This document shows, piece by piece, positions 12,468 through 23,851 of a stretch of DNA of 64,000 nt (within the stretch, counting starts at the first letter, position 1; each line of letters begins with the position of its first letter). Location of the stretch: the NCBI RefSeq assembly GCF_036320965.1, contig NC_092240.1, positions 16,628,501 to 16,692,500 of the forward strand, written 5' to 3'. Source of the DNA: Panulirus ornatus. Lineage: Eukaryota > Arthropoda > Malacostraca > Decapoda > Palinuridae. The translations under genes and the position numbers were made by a program. Below the pieces are notes generated by a model that saw only the letters and a program-made list of their open reading frames with translations, searched no databases and was not told the origin of the DNA.

Positions 12468-15390
12468 AGCAGTGATGGGTGATTTGAAAGCTAAGGTGGC
12501 AGTTGAGGGTAATTGGTGTACATGGGGTGTTCAGTGTTGTAAATGGAAATGGTAAAGAGCCTGTGGATTTGTGTGCTGAAAAAGACTGGCGATTGGGAAT
12601 ACTTGGTCTAAAAAGAGAGGTACACATCAGTATAAGTTTATGAGTAGGAGAGATGGTCAGAGGGTGATGTTGGATTACGTGTTGATAGACAGGCATGTAA
12701 AAGAGAGACTTTTGGATGTTATGTGCTAAGAGGGGATGTTTGATCACTATCATGTGGAGGCGAAGGTGAAGATTTGTAGAGGTTCTCGGAAAAGAAGAGA
12801 GAATGTTGGGGAGAAAAGAGTGGTGAGTTTAAGTGAGCTTGGAAAGGAGACTAGTGTGAGGAAGTACCAGGAGAGACTGAGTGTAGAATGGCTAAAGGTT
12901 AGAGCAAATGATGTAAGGGGAATGGGGGAGGAATGGGATGTATTTAGGGAAGCAGTGATAGCTTGTGCAAAAGATGCATGTGGCACAAGAAAGGTGGGAG
13001 GTGGGCAGATTAGAAAGGGTAGTGAGTAATGGATGAAGAAGTAAGATTGTTAGTGAAAAAGAAGATGGGGCGTTTGGACGATATTTTGCAGGAAAGTAGT
13101 GCAAATGACTGGGAGATGTAGAAAAGAAAGTGGCAGGTCAAGAGAAAAGTGCAGGAGGTGAAAAAGAGGGCAAATGAGAGTAGGGTTGAGAGAGTATCAT
13201 TAAATTTTAGGGAGAATAAAAAGCTGTTATGGAAGGATGTAAAATGATGAGCATAAGACAAGAGAACAAGTGAGAACATCGGTGAAGGGGCAAATGGGGA
13301 GGTAATAACAAGTGAGTATTTTGAAGGTTTGTTAAATGTTTGATGATAGAGTGGCAGGTATAGGGTGTTTTGGTTGGGGTGGTGTGGGAAGTGAGAGGGT
13401 CAGGGTGAATGATTTGGTAAACAGAGAAGAGGTAGTGAAAGCTTTGCAGAGGATGTAAGCCAGCAAGGCAGTGGGTTTGGATGGTATTGCAGTGGAATTT
13501 ATTAAAAAAGGGGGGTGAATGTGTTGGTGATTGTTGGTAAGGATATTCAATGTATGAATCATGGTGAAGTGCCTGAGGATTGGCAGAATGTATGCATAGC
13601 ATCATTGTACAATGGCAAAGGGGATAAAGGTGAGTGTTCAAATTATGGAAGTATAAGTTTGTTGAGTATTCCTGGGAAATTATATGGGAGGGAGGGTATT
13701 GACTGAGAAGATAAAGGCATGTTCAGAGCATCAGATTGGGGAAGAGCAATGTGGTTTCAGAAGTGGTAGAGGATGTGTGAATCAGATGTTTGCTTTGAAA
13801 AATGTATGTGAGAAATACTTGGAAAAACTGATGGCTTTGTATGTAGCATTTATGGATCTAGAGAAGGCATATGATAAGGTTGCTAGAGATGCTTTGTGGA
13901 AAGTTTTAAGAGTATATGGTGTGGGAGGTAAGTTGCTAGAAGCATTGAAAAGTTTTTATCAAGGATGTAAGGCATGTGTACAAGTAGAAAGGGAGGAAAG
14001 TGATTGGTTCCCAGTGAATGTTGGGTTGCATCAGGGGTGTGTGTGATGTTTTCATGGTTATTTCATTTGTTTATGGGAGGTGAATACAGGAGTTTTGGAG
14101 ATAGGGGCAAGTATGCAGTCTGTTGTGGATGAAAGGGCTTGGGAGGTGAGTCAGTTGTTGTTCGCTGATGATACAGCACTTGTGGCTGATTCAGGTGAAA
14201 AACGGCAGAGGTTGTTGACTGAGTTTGGTAAAGTGTGTGAATGAAGAAAGTTGAGAGTAAATGTGAATAAGAGCAAGGCCATTAGGTTCAGTAGGGTTGA
14301 GGGACAAGTTAATTGGGAGGTAAGTTTGAATGAAGAAAAACTGGAGGAAGTGAAGAGTTTTAGATATCTGGGAGTGGACATAGCAGTGGATGGAAGCAGA
14401 AGTGAGTCACGGTGGGAGAGGGGGTGAAGGTTCTGGGAGAGTTGAAGAATGTGTGGAAGGCGAGAACATTATCTCGAAAAGCAAATATGGGTATGTTTCA
14501 AGGAATAGTGGTTCCAACAATGTTATATGGTTGCGAGGCATGGGTTACAGATATGGTTGCGCGAAGGAGGGTGGATGTGTTGGAAATTTAATGTTTCAGG
14601 ACAGTATGTGGTGTGAGGTGGTATGATCATGTAAGTAATGCAAGGGTAAGAGAGATGTGTGGTAATAAAAAGAGTGGGGTTGAGAGAGCAGATGAGGGTG
14701 TATTGAAATGGTTTGGTCACGTGGAGAGAATGAGTGAGGAAAGATTGACAAAGACGAGGAGAAGTGGGAGACAGTGAGGAAAGATTGACAAAGAGGAGGA
14801 GAAGTGGGAGACCAAATTGGAGGTGGAAGGATGGAGTGAAAAAGATTTTGAGCAATCAGGGCCTGAACATACAGGAGGGTGAAGGGCATGCAAGGAATAG
14901 AGTGAATTGGAATGATGTGGTATACCGGGGTCGATGTGCTGTCAATGGATTGAACCAGTGCATGTGAAGCGTCTAGGGTAAACCATGGAAAGTTTTGTGG
15001 GGCTTGGATGTGGAAAGGGAGCTGTGGTTTGGGTGCATTACACATGACAGCTAGAGACTGAGGGTGAACGAAGGTGGCCTTTGTTGTCTTTTCCTAGCGC
15101 TACCTCGCGCACATGCGGGGGGAGGGGGTTGTTATTTCATGTGTGGTGGGGTGGCAACGGGAATGAATAAGGGCAGACAGTACGAATTATGTACATGTGT
15201 ATTTATGTATATGTATGTGTGTGTATATATGTGCATACATTGAGATGTATAGCTATGTATATGTGCGTGTGTGGACGTGTATGTACATACATGTGTATTT
15301 GGGTGGGTTGGGCTTTTCTTTCATCTGTTTCCTTGCGCTACCTCGCTAACGCGGGAGACAGCGACAGAGTATAAGAAAGATATATATATT
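12468..15390 (+). mobile_element. Older RTE-like LINE relic, subfamily B, most of the element
   Basis: Starts in the endonuclease region (VMGDLKAKV, 12473 on) and runs through the linker, RT domain (13684-14046: GEEQCGFRSGRGC, FMDLEKAYDKV), a stop-ridden palm and the C-terminal RPNWRWKDGVKK box (14812 on). Numerous stops and frameshifts make it inactive. The 3' UTR (about 14955-15375) is complete B type with two hairpin-like GC motifs, near 15095-15125 and 15335-15365, about 240 nt apart. Confidence 0.88.
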
Positions 15391-15403
15391 TGTATATATA
15401 TAT

Positions 15404-16215
15404 ATATTTATTTTGCTTTGTCGCTGTCTCTTGTGTTAGCGAGGTAGCGCTAGGAAACAGATGAAAGAATGGCCCAACCCTCCCACATACACATGTATAT
15501 ACATACACGTCCACACACGCAGACATATACATATATACACATGTACATAATTAATACTGTCTGCCTTTATTCATTCCCATCGCCACCTCGCCACACATGA
15601 AATAACAACCCCCTCCCCCCTCGTGTGCGAAGTAATGCTAGGAAAAGACAACAAAGGCCCCATTCGTTCACACTCAGTCTCTAGCTGTCATGTAATAATG
15701 CCCGAAACCACAGCTCCCTTTCCACATCCAGGCCCCACAGAACTTTCCATGGTTTACCCCAGACACTTCACATGCCCTGATTCAATCCACTGACAGCACG
15801 TCGACCCCGGTATACCACATCAATCCAATTCACTCTATTCCTTGCCTGCCTTTCACCCTCCTGCTTGTTCAGGCCCCGATCACTCAAAATCTTTTTCACT
15901 CCATCTTTCCACTTCCAATTTGGTCTCCCACTTCTCCTTGTTCCCTCCACCTCTTGACACACACATCCTCTTGGTCAATCTTTCCTCACTCATTCTCTCC
16001 ATGTGTCCAAACCATTTCAAAACACCCTCTTCTGCTCTCTCAACCACGCTCTTTTTATTTCCACACGTCTCTTACCCTTACATTACTTACTCGATCAAAC
16101 CACCTCACACCACATATTGTCCTCAAACATCTCATTTCCAGGACATCCACCCTCCTGCGCACAACTCTATCCATAGCCCACGCCTCGCAACCATACAACA
16201 TTGTTGGAACCACTT
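15404..16215 (-). mobile_element. RTE-like LINE relic, subfamily B, 3' third
   Basis: Antisense copy facing the previous one tail to tail across a short TA-rich spacer. A full B-type 3' UTR (15404-15740) precedes the C-terminal coding region (RPNWKWKDGVKKILSDRG). It is truncated at the MLYGCEAW region at 16215, where it is fused to a forward B tail. Confidence 0.87.
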
Positions 16216-16500
16216 CGCACACATGAGGGGGGAGGGGGTTGTTATTCCATGTGTGGCGAGGTGGCGATGGGAACAAATAAAGGCAGACAGTATGAATTAT
16301 GTACATGTGTATATATGTATATGTCCGTGTGTGTATATATATGTGTACATTGAGATGTATAGGTATGTATATTTGCGTGTGTGGACGTGTATGTATATAC
16401 ATGTGTATGTGGGTATGTGGGCAGGTTTGGGCCATTCTTTCGTCTGTTTCCTTGCGCTACCTCGCTAACGCGGGAGACAGCGACAAAGCAAAAAAATAAA
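16216..16500 (+). mobile_element. Solo RTE-like LINE 3' tail, subfamily B
   Basis: Begins in the proximal GC motif (cgcacacatgagggggg) and runs through the ATGT-rich middle and the distal hairpin to an A-rich end. No coding sequence. Joined 5'-to-5' with the antisense copy ending at 16215. Confidence 0.85.
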
Positions 16501-16983
16501 TATATACTGTGTGTGATATAGATGTGCTTATGTGTTTCTTCATTACTGATGCTACAGATGTTGTCAGACTGCCTACTTTGAGTTTAAAGTCACCTCTGGC
16601 AAACCTATATCATTAGGAGTACAGTCTCGCCAAGGAATTTTTCACCCCAAAGGAGTCTACATTTCCCAGCCACTGGAAGCAGTGCAATTCTGGGCATCAG
16701 GGGCCTTCAGAAAGGTCCCGAGTAACACCAGGGCCCCCCCACAAAAATTGGTCCCTGGGGTAATTATTATCATAAATAAACTGACAATTCAGGGGAAAAA
16801 AAATAGTACACTTCAATTATACCCTTTTGGTGCATAGATCCTATCCAATACATTTCTTGAGTCCAACAGATTGTACATCTCTTTATCTTTCACAACTCTA
16901 CCAGGAGTGTGGTAGAGAAGTGGAACCTAACCTTGTTCTCAGCGGCGAGCCTCCACTACATGCACACACTGGAATTTCTCAAT
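16501..16983. other. No gene recognised
   Basis: No TE or coding signature. An 8-bp perfect inverted repeat (CTCTACCA with TGGTAGAG) lies near 16899-16920. A (CT)n tract follows at 16984-17007. Confidence 0.45.
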
Positions 16984-16984
16984 G

Positions 16985-17009
<25 letters not shown>

Positions 17010-17028
<19 letters not shown>

Positions 17029-18374
17029 TTTTTTTATGTATTTATTTATTTTTTTGCTTTGACGCTGTCTCCCGCGTTTGCGAGGCAGCGCAAGGAAACA
17101 GACGAAAGAAATGGCCCAACCCACCCCCATACACATGTCTATACATACGTCCACACACGCAAATATACATACCTACACAGCTTTCCATGGTTTACCCCAG
17201 ACGCTTCACATGCCCTGATTGAATTCACTGACAGCACGTCAACCCCGGTATACCACATCGATCCAATTCACTCTATTCCTTGCCCTCCTTTCACCATCCT
17301 GCATGTTCAGGCCCCGATCACACAAAATCTTTTTCACTCCATCTTTCCACCTCCAATTTGGTCTCCCACTTCTCCTCGTTCCCTCCACCTCCGACACATA
17401 TATCCTCTTGGTCAATCTTTCCTCACTCATTCTCTCCATGTGCCCAAACCATTTCTAAACACCCTCTTCTGCTCTCTCAACCACGCTCTTTTTATTTCCA
17501 CACATCTCTCTTACCCTTATGTTACTTACTCGATCAAACCACCTCACACCACACATTGTCCTCAAACATCTCATTTCCAGCACATCCATCCTCCTGCGCA
17601 CAACTCTATCCATAGCCTATGCCTCGCAACCATACAATAACATTGTTGGAACCACTATTCCTTCAAACATACCCATTTTTGCTTTCCGAGATAATGTTCT
17701 CGACTTCCACACATTCTTCAAGGCTCCCAGGATTTTCGCCCCCTCCCCCACCCTATGATCCACTTCCGCTTCCATGGTTCCATCCGCTGCCAGATCCACT
17801 CCCAGATATCTAAAACACTTTACTTCCTCCAGTTTTTCTCCATTCAAACTTACCTCCCAATTGACTTGACCCTCAACCCTACTGTACCTAATAACCTTGC
17901 TCTTATTCACATTTACTCTTAACTTTCTTCTTTCACACACTTTACGAAAGTCAGTCACCAGCTTCTGCAGTTTCTCACATGAATCAGCCACCAGCGCTGT
18001 ATCATCAGCGAACAACAACTGACTCACTTCCCAAGCTCTCATCCACAACAGACTTCATACTTGCCCCTCTTTCCAAAACTCTTGCATTCACCTCCCTAAC
18101 AACCCCATCCATAAACAAATTAAACAACCATGGAGACATCACACACCCCTGCTGCAAACCTACATTCACTGAGAACCAATCACTTTCCTCTCTTCCTACA
18201 CGTACACATGCCTTACATCCTCGATAAAAACTTTTCACTGCTTCTAACAACTTGCCTCCCACACCATATATTCTTAATACCTTCCACAGAGCATCTCTAT
18301 CAACTCTATCATATGCCTTCTCCAGATCCATAAATGCTACATACAAATTCATTTGCTTTTCTAAGTATTTCTCA
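17010..18374 (-). mobile_element. RTE-like LINE, subfamily A, 5'-truncated
   Basis: Antisense copy bounded by (CT)n(TA)n on its 3' side and (TA)n on its 5' side. It encodes KYLEKQMNLYVAFMDLEKAYD, GLQQGCVMSPW, FADDTALVADS and the C-terminal boxes, with a three-base insertion near 17636 (MLLYGCEA instead of MLYGCEA) and small shifts. The 5' end is within the KYLEK codons. Confidence 0.9.
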
Positions 18375-18375
18375 C

Positions 18376-18390
<15 letters not shown>

Positions 18391-18411
<21 letters not shown>

Positions 18412-19749
18412 TATACTTTGTCGCTGTCTCCCGCGTTTGCGAGGTAGCGCAAGGAAACAGACGAAAGAAATGGCCCAACCCCCCCCCATACACATGTACA
18501 TACACACGTCCACACACACAAATATACATACCTACACAGCTTTCCATGGTTTACCCCGGACGCTTCACATGCCTTGATTCAATCCACTGACAGCACGTCA
18601 ACCCCTGTATACCACATCGCTCCAATTCACTCTATTCCTTGCCCTCCTTTCACCCTCCTGCATGTTCAGGCCCCGATCACACAAAATCTTTTTCACTCCA
18701 TCTTTCCACCTCCAATTTGGTCTCCCACTTCTCCTCGTTCCCTCCACCTCCGACACATATATCCTCTTGGTCAATCTTTCCTCACTCATTCTCTCCATGT
18801 GCCCAAACCATTTTAAAACACCCTCTTCTGCTCTCTCAACCACGCTCTTTTTATTTCCACACATCTCTCTTACCCTTACGTTACTTACTCGATCAAACCA
18901 CCTCACACCACACATTATCCTCAAACATCTCATTTCCAGCACATCCATCCTCCTGCGCACAACTCTATCCATAGCCCACGCCTCGCAACCATACAACATT
19001 GTTGGAACTACTATTCCTTCAAACATACCCATTTTTGCTTTCCGAGATAATGTTCTCGACTTCCACACATTTTTCAAGGCTCCCAGAATTTTCGCCCCCT
19101 CCCCCACCCTATGATCCACTTCCGCTTCCATGGTTCCATCCGCTGACAGATCCACTCCCAGATATCTAAAACACTTCACTTCCTCCAGTTTTTCACCATT
19201 CAAACTCACCTCCCAATTGACTTGACCCTCAACCCTACTGTACCTAATAACCTTGCTCTTATTCACATTTACTCTTAACTTTCTTCTTCCACACACTTTA
19301 CCAAACTCCGTCACCAGCTTCTGCAGTTTCTCACATGAATCAGCCACCAGCGCTGTATCATCAGCGAACAACAACTGACTCACTTCCCAAGCTCTCTCAT
19401 CCCCAACAGACTTCATACTTGCCCCTCTTTCCAAGACTCTTGCATTTACCTCCCTAACAACCCCATCCATAAACAAATTAAACAACCATGGAGACATCAC
19501 ACACCCCTGCCTGCAAACCTACATTCACTGAGAACCAATCACTTTCCTCTCTTCCTACACGTACACATGCCTTACATCCTCGATAAAAACTTTTCACTGC
19601 TTCTAACAACTTGCCTCCCACACCATATATTCTTAATACCTTCCACAGAGCATCTCTATCAACTCTATCATATGCCTTCTCCAGATCCATAAATGCTACA
19701 TACAAATCCATTTGCTTTTCTAAGTATTTCTCACATACATTCTTCAAAG

Positions 19750-19753
<4 letters not shown>
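18391..19753 (-). mobile_element. RTE-like LINE, subfamily A, 5'-truncated
   Basis: Antisense copy in tandem with the previous one and separated from it by (TA)n and poly(T). Frame 19500-18598 (300 codons) is open from CVMSPW through FADD to the natural stop after VVYRG. A one-base insertion near 19510 splits it from the upstream frame (19891-19478: FALKNVCEKYLEKQM, FMDLEKAYDRVD). The 5' end meets (TA)n at 19753. Confidence 0.92.

Positions 19754-19806
<53 letters not shown>
19754..19806. repeat. (TA)n microsatellite
   Basis: TA dinucleotides between the 5' end of a minus-strand LINE and the left arm of the Penelope-like element. Confidence 0.95.
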
Positions 19807-19810
<4 letters not shown>

Positions 19811-19881
19811 AAGGATCACAATTTTGCGCATGATAAAGATATTCCTATGAGTCCATGGGGAAAATGAAACACGAAAAGTTT

Positions 19882-19919
19882 CCAAGTGCACTTTCGTGTA
19901 ATAATCACATCATCAGGGG
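19882..19919 (-). ncRNA. Hammerhead-ribozyme-like motif, inverted PLE arm
   Basis: Reverse-strand copy of the motif in the other arm: the core is at 19910-19916 and GAAA at 19892-19895. The sequence after the cleavage-site base is GGAAAC rather than GGGAAC, which weakens stem I. Confidence 0.5.
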
Positions 19920-20022
19920 AGACACAAGTGAGGAATATAACAGTCAGTTGATATACATCGAAGAGACGAAGCTAGGACGCCATTTGGTAAACATGTGATT
20001 GTCCAAAACATACAACGAGCGT

Positions 20023-20790
20023 TCATAAACTTATCATTTTACAAATCTCATCAACAATAAAGTTATCTAATTTGTACAAACCATCACTAATATTAAGATT
20101 ATAATTCTTTGTGTATTTAATAATAGAAGATTCAATGATATTTCTCTTGGTAATAGAGTTAGAGTTAACAACCGAGATGGCGTTACTCCAGTCAATACAA
20201 TGATCATAGTTTTTAACATGATTAAACAGGGCATTTGATTCTTGTCCTGTTCTTATACTATATTTATGTTGCTTAAGTCTAACAGAAAGATCCTTACCAG
20301 TCTGACCAACATAAAATTTATCACAGTTTCCACAAGGAACTTTATAGATGCAACCAAGAGAATTTTCTGGTGAATTCCTTATTAAGATATTCTTTATAGT
20401 ATTATTGTTGTTAAAGGCAACATTTACATTAAAGTATTTAAGCAATATGGGAAGCAAAGTGAAATTATTATTAAAAGGGAGAACTAAAAGATTCTTGGTG
20501 TCAGTGGTAGGTTTGGGCTCATCTCTATAAAATGATTTCTTTGCTAACTTAAGGGATTTATCAATGAAAGATCTAGGGTACTTTAACTTAGATCCAATAG
20601 AATATATCTTCTCAAACTCATCATCAATAAACTCTGGACTGCAAATACGTAATGCCCATAGGAACATAGATTGAAATGATGATAATTTAACTCTGTCATG
20701 TTGAGATGAGTAATAATGGATATATGAGCATACATTGGTGGGTTTGCTGTATATGCTAAACTTAAACTTGTTTCCTTGTCTATGGATCAT
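20023..20790 (-). pseudogene. PLE C-terminal fragment with GIY-YIG domain (inverted arm)
   Basis: An open 255-codon frame repeating the end of the forward ORF from MIHRQ onward. It retains the thumb-region RKPTNV-like segment (SKPTNV here) and the GIY-YIG module (GCIYKVPCGNC, FYVGQTGKDLSVRLKQH, NIIESSIIKY). It has no RT catalytic core, so it cannot act as a full polymerase; it is the inverted repeat arm. Confidence 0.88.
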
Positions 20791-21059
20791 CTTTTGTGGT
20801 AAATCTGTCTAATAAACAACTTGATAAAGATTCCTTGTGTGCATTAGGCTATGGTTTAAGTTTTGTATGCTCTAACAGAGAAGCCAGCTGTGTTGATGTC
20901 ACAAAGTCTTATTGTAATTTAGAAAAAATACAGTAATTTAAGTAATGATGATAATAATATTTGCAAGGGTTTAGTGTATGCCAGTTTGTCAAAACCAGTG
21001 GAAGCTAATTGCCCTAAAAGATTCATAAGAGCTATTAACACCTTAAAAAAGACAAGGAT

Positions 21060-22694
21060 ATACATATTACTAAAGCAGATAAGGCTAACACTGTTGTGAT
21101 TTTAGACAAAAGTAACTATTTATCTAAAATGAATGATCTTCTAAATGATAACACAACATATTCTAAACTTAGTAAAAATCCCTTAGAAGTAGTTAATTCT
21201 CACTTCAATAAAGAAATGAAGTTGTTGTTGAAAGGTAACATTTCTCTTATCAAAAATTTGTCATCTTTGTCCCCCTCATTGCCATATATGTATGGACTTA
21301 TCAAAACACATAAACAAAATTTTCCAGCAAGACCTATAGTTAGTTCAGTACACTCCATCACATATAAATTATCAAAATGGTTAGTTTCCTAATTAAGCCC
21401 TTTAGCGGGTAAGGTATCAAATTCTAATATCATGAACAATGTAGATTTAGTCAACAAGCTAAACAATATCAATATTAATTTTGATTTCAAACTAGTTAGC
21501 TTTGATGTTTCCTCACTTTTCACTAAAGTTCCAGTTGATGACCTTTTAGAATATTTATTTGATGTCTTGGATGATATTCAATTACCTGTTTCAAAGCCTA
21601 ATTTCATTGAATTGATAAAATTGTGTATAAAAGACTGTGTATTTCAATTTAATGGAGATTATTATGCTCAAAAATTTGGTATGGTAATGGGTAACCCTCT
21701 TTCACCTGTACTAAGTAATCTTTATATGGAATTTTTTGAAACAAAATTACTAAAGAATATCTTACCTTCTAATGCAACTTGGTTTAGGTATGTAGATGAT
21801 GTTCTTTGTGTTTGGCCAACAAATGAAAATTTACAAATATTTCTCCCCTTACTTAACAATTTAGTACCTCCCATCAAATTTACTGTAGAAAATGAAAATA
21901 ATGGTATGTTACCATTTTTAGATTGCATGATCCATAGACAAAGAAACAAGTTTAAGTTTAGCATATACAGAAAACCCACCAATGTATGCTCATATATCCA
22001 TTATTACTCATCTCAACATGACAGAGTTAAATTATCATCATTTCAATCTATGTTCCTAAGGGCATTACGTATTTGCAGTCCAGAGTTTATTGATGATGAG
22101 TTTGAGAAGATATATTCTATTGGATCTAAGTTAAAGTACCCTAGATCTTTCATTGATAAATCCCTTAAGTTAGCAAAGAAATCATTTTATAGAGATGAGC
22201 CCAAACCTCCCATTGACACCAAGAATCTTTTAGTTCTCCCTTTTAATAATAATTTCACTTTGCTTCCCATGTTGCTTAAATCCTTTAATGTAAATGTTGC
22301 CTTTAACAACAATAATACTATAAAGAATATCTTAATAAGGAATTCACCAGAAAATTCTCTTGGTTGCATCTATAAAGTTCCTTGTGGAAACTGTGATAAA
22401 TTTTATGTTGGTCAGACTGGTAAGGATCTTTCTGTTAGACTTAAGCAACATAAATATAGTATAAGAACGGGACAAGAATCAAATGCCCTGTTTAATCATG
22501 TTAAAAACTATGATCATTATATTGACTGGAGTAACGCCATCTCAGTTGTTAACTCTAACTCTATTACCAAGAGAAATATCATTGAATCTTCTATTATTAA
22601 ATACACAAAGAATTATAATCTTAATATTAGTGATGGTTTGTACAAATTAGATAACTTTATTGTTGATAAGATTTGTAAAATGATAAGTTTATGA
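21060..22694 (+). pseudogene. Penelope-like RT + GIY-YIG endonuclease ORF, interrupted
   Basis: Two frames, 21096-21392 and 21432-22694 (420 codons), are in one reading frame and are split by a stop near 21391 (KWLVS then TAA). The first has KADKANTVVILDKSNYLSKM and PARPIVSSVHSITYKLSKW. The second has FDVSSLFTKVPVDDLL, GMVMGNPLSPVLSNLYMEF, the catalytic FRYVDDVLCVW (YVDD at 21789-21800), PFLDCMIHR, RKPTNVCSYIHYYSSQH, then the C-terminal GIY-YIG domain (CIYKVPCGNC, FYVGQTGKDL). Sequence upstream of 21060 is frameshifted. Recently active but now broken. Confidence 0.9.
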
Positions 22695-22797
22695 ACGCTC
22701 GTTGTATGTTTTGGACAATCACATGTTTACCAAATGGCGTCCTAGCTTCGTCTCTTCGATGTATATCAACTGACTGTTATATTCCTCACTTGTGTCT

Positions 22798-22838
22798 CCC
22801 CTGATGATGTGATTATTACACGAAAGTGCACTTGGGAA
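22798..22838 (+). ncRNA. Hammerhead-ribozyme-like motif in the PLE 3' UTR
   Basis: Order of elements: CCC (22798-22800), core CTGATGA (22801-22807), one extra T, GUG/CAC stem (22809-22811 with 22819-22821), GAAA (22822-22825), a tiny A-G-U/A-C-U stem around GC (22825-22832), U at 22833 as the cleavage-site base, then GGGA pairing back to UCCC. This is the type I hammerhead plan with the very short stem III reported for PLE terminal repeats. The extra T and short stems make activity uncertain. Confidence 0.55.
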
Positions 22839-22882
22839 CTTTCGTGTTTCATTTTCCCTGTGGACTTATAAGAATATATATA

Positions 22883-23089
22883 TGTGGTATACCGGGGTTG
22901 ACGTGCTGTCAGTGGATTGAATCAAGGCATGTGCAGCGTCTGGGGTAAACCATGGAAAGCTGTGTAGGTATGTATATTTGCGTGTGTGGACGTATGTATA
23001 TACATGTGTATGGGGGTGGGTTGGGCCATTTCTTTCGTCTGTTTCCTTGCGCTACCTCGCAAACGCGGGAGACAGCGACAAAGCAAAAA

Positions 23090-23098
<9 letters not shown>
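22883..23098 (+). mobile_element. RTE-like LINE 3' tail, subfamily A
   Basis: Severely 5'-truncated insertion containing only the last codons (VVYRG) and the 3' UTR with hairpin and poly(A). It begins immediately after the TA-rich right end of the PLE and ends in (TA)n (23099-23159). Confidence 0.88.
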
Positions 23099-23159
<61 letters not shown>

Positions 23160-23161
<2 letters not shown>

Positions 23162-23700
23162 TCAGCGAACAACAACTGACTCACTTCCCAAGCTCTCTCA
23201 TCCCCAACAGACCTCATACTTGCCCCTCTTTCCAAGACTCTTGCATTTACCTCCCTAACAACCCCATCCATAAACAAATTAAACAACCATGGAGACATCA
23301 CACACCCCTGCCGCAAACCTACATTCACTGAGAACCAATCACTTTCCTCTCTTCCTACACGTACACATGCCTTACATCCTCGATAAAAACTTTTCACTGC
23401 TTCTAACAACTTGCCTCCCACACCATATATTCTTAATACCTTCCACAGAGCATCTCTATCAACTCTATCATATGCCTTCTCCAGATCCATAAATGCTACA
23501 TACAAATCCATTTGCTTTTCTAAATATTTCTCACATACATTCTTCAAAGCAAACACCTGATCCACACATCCTCTCCCACTTCTGAAACCACACTGCTCTT
23601 CCCCAATCTGATGCTCTGTACATGCCTTCACCCTCTCAATCAAAGTATAAAAAAGTATAAAAAAAGTATAAAAGTATAAAAAAGTATAAAAAAGTATAAA

Positions 23701-23709
<9 letters not shown>
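23160..23709 (+). mobile_element. LINE insertion reduced to an inverted RT segment plus 3'-terminal repeats
   Basis: 23160-23641 is an inverted piece of the RT domain (antisense frame with IERVKACTEHQIGEEQCGF, FMDLEKAYDRVD, SQLLFADD). It is followed directly by forward-oriented iterations of the LINE 3' terminus, AAAGTATAAA-like units (23642-23700), then poly(A). Both sides are (TA)n (23099-23159 and 23710-23787). This fits twin priming, in which almost none of the forward 3' segment was kept. Confidence 0.75.

Positions 23710-23787
<78 letters not shown>
23710..23787. repeat. (TA)n microsatellite
   Basis: About 39 TA units between the inverted LINE insertion and a SINE fragment. Confidence 0.95.
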
Positions 23788-23788
<1 letters not shown>

Positions 23789-23791
<3 letters not shown>

Positions 23792-23851
23792 GATCTCCGT
23801 GATATAGAGGTTAGTGTTCCTGACTATGACACATTCATAGTCAACCCAAGT
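23789..23851 (+). mobile_element. tRNA-derived SINE, internally deleted fragment
   Basis: Carries the A-box-like head (TATAGAGGTTAGTGTTCC) of the SINE at 25988-26165. After cattca it jumps to the tagtcaaccca segment found about 60 nt further on in the other copy. An internal deletion between cattca-like repeats would explain this. Confidence 0.6.

Larger units (their letters stand above)
19808..22882 (+). mobile_element. Penelope-like element with inverted partial copy
   Basis: Penelope-like elements (PLEs) copy through an RNA with an RT related to telomerase and, here, a GIY-YIG endonuclease. A 5'-truncated forward unit (20791-22882) is preceded by an inverted copy of its own 3' third (19808-20790), a known PLE arrangement. 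The arms differ at about nine of 255 residues. The left arm extends about 35 nt further than the right. Both arms contain the 3' UTR with a hammerhead-like motif. (TA)n lies on both outer sides. Confidence 0.9.

Noticed and set aside
22909..23643. ORF joining LINE RT codons to an Ile-Tyr repeat and a 3' UTR-derived peptide
   Set aside because: It merely reads through (TA)n and an inverted tail; similar fusions occur at 50364-51236 and 53157-54287. Not a gene fusion.
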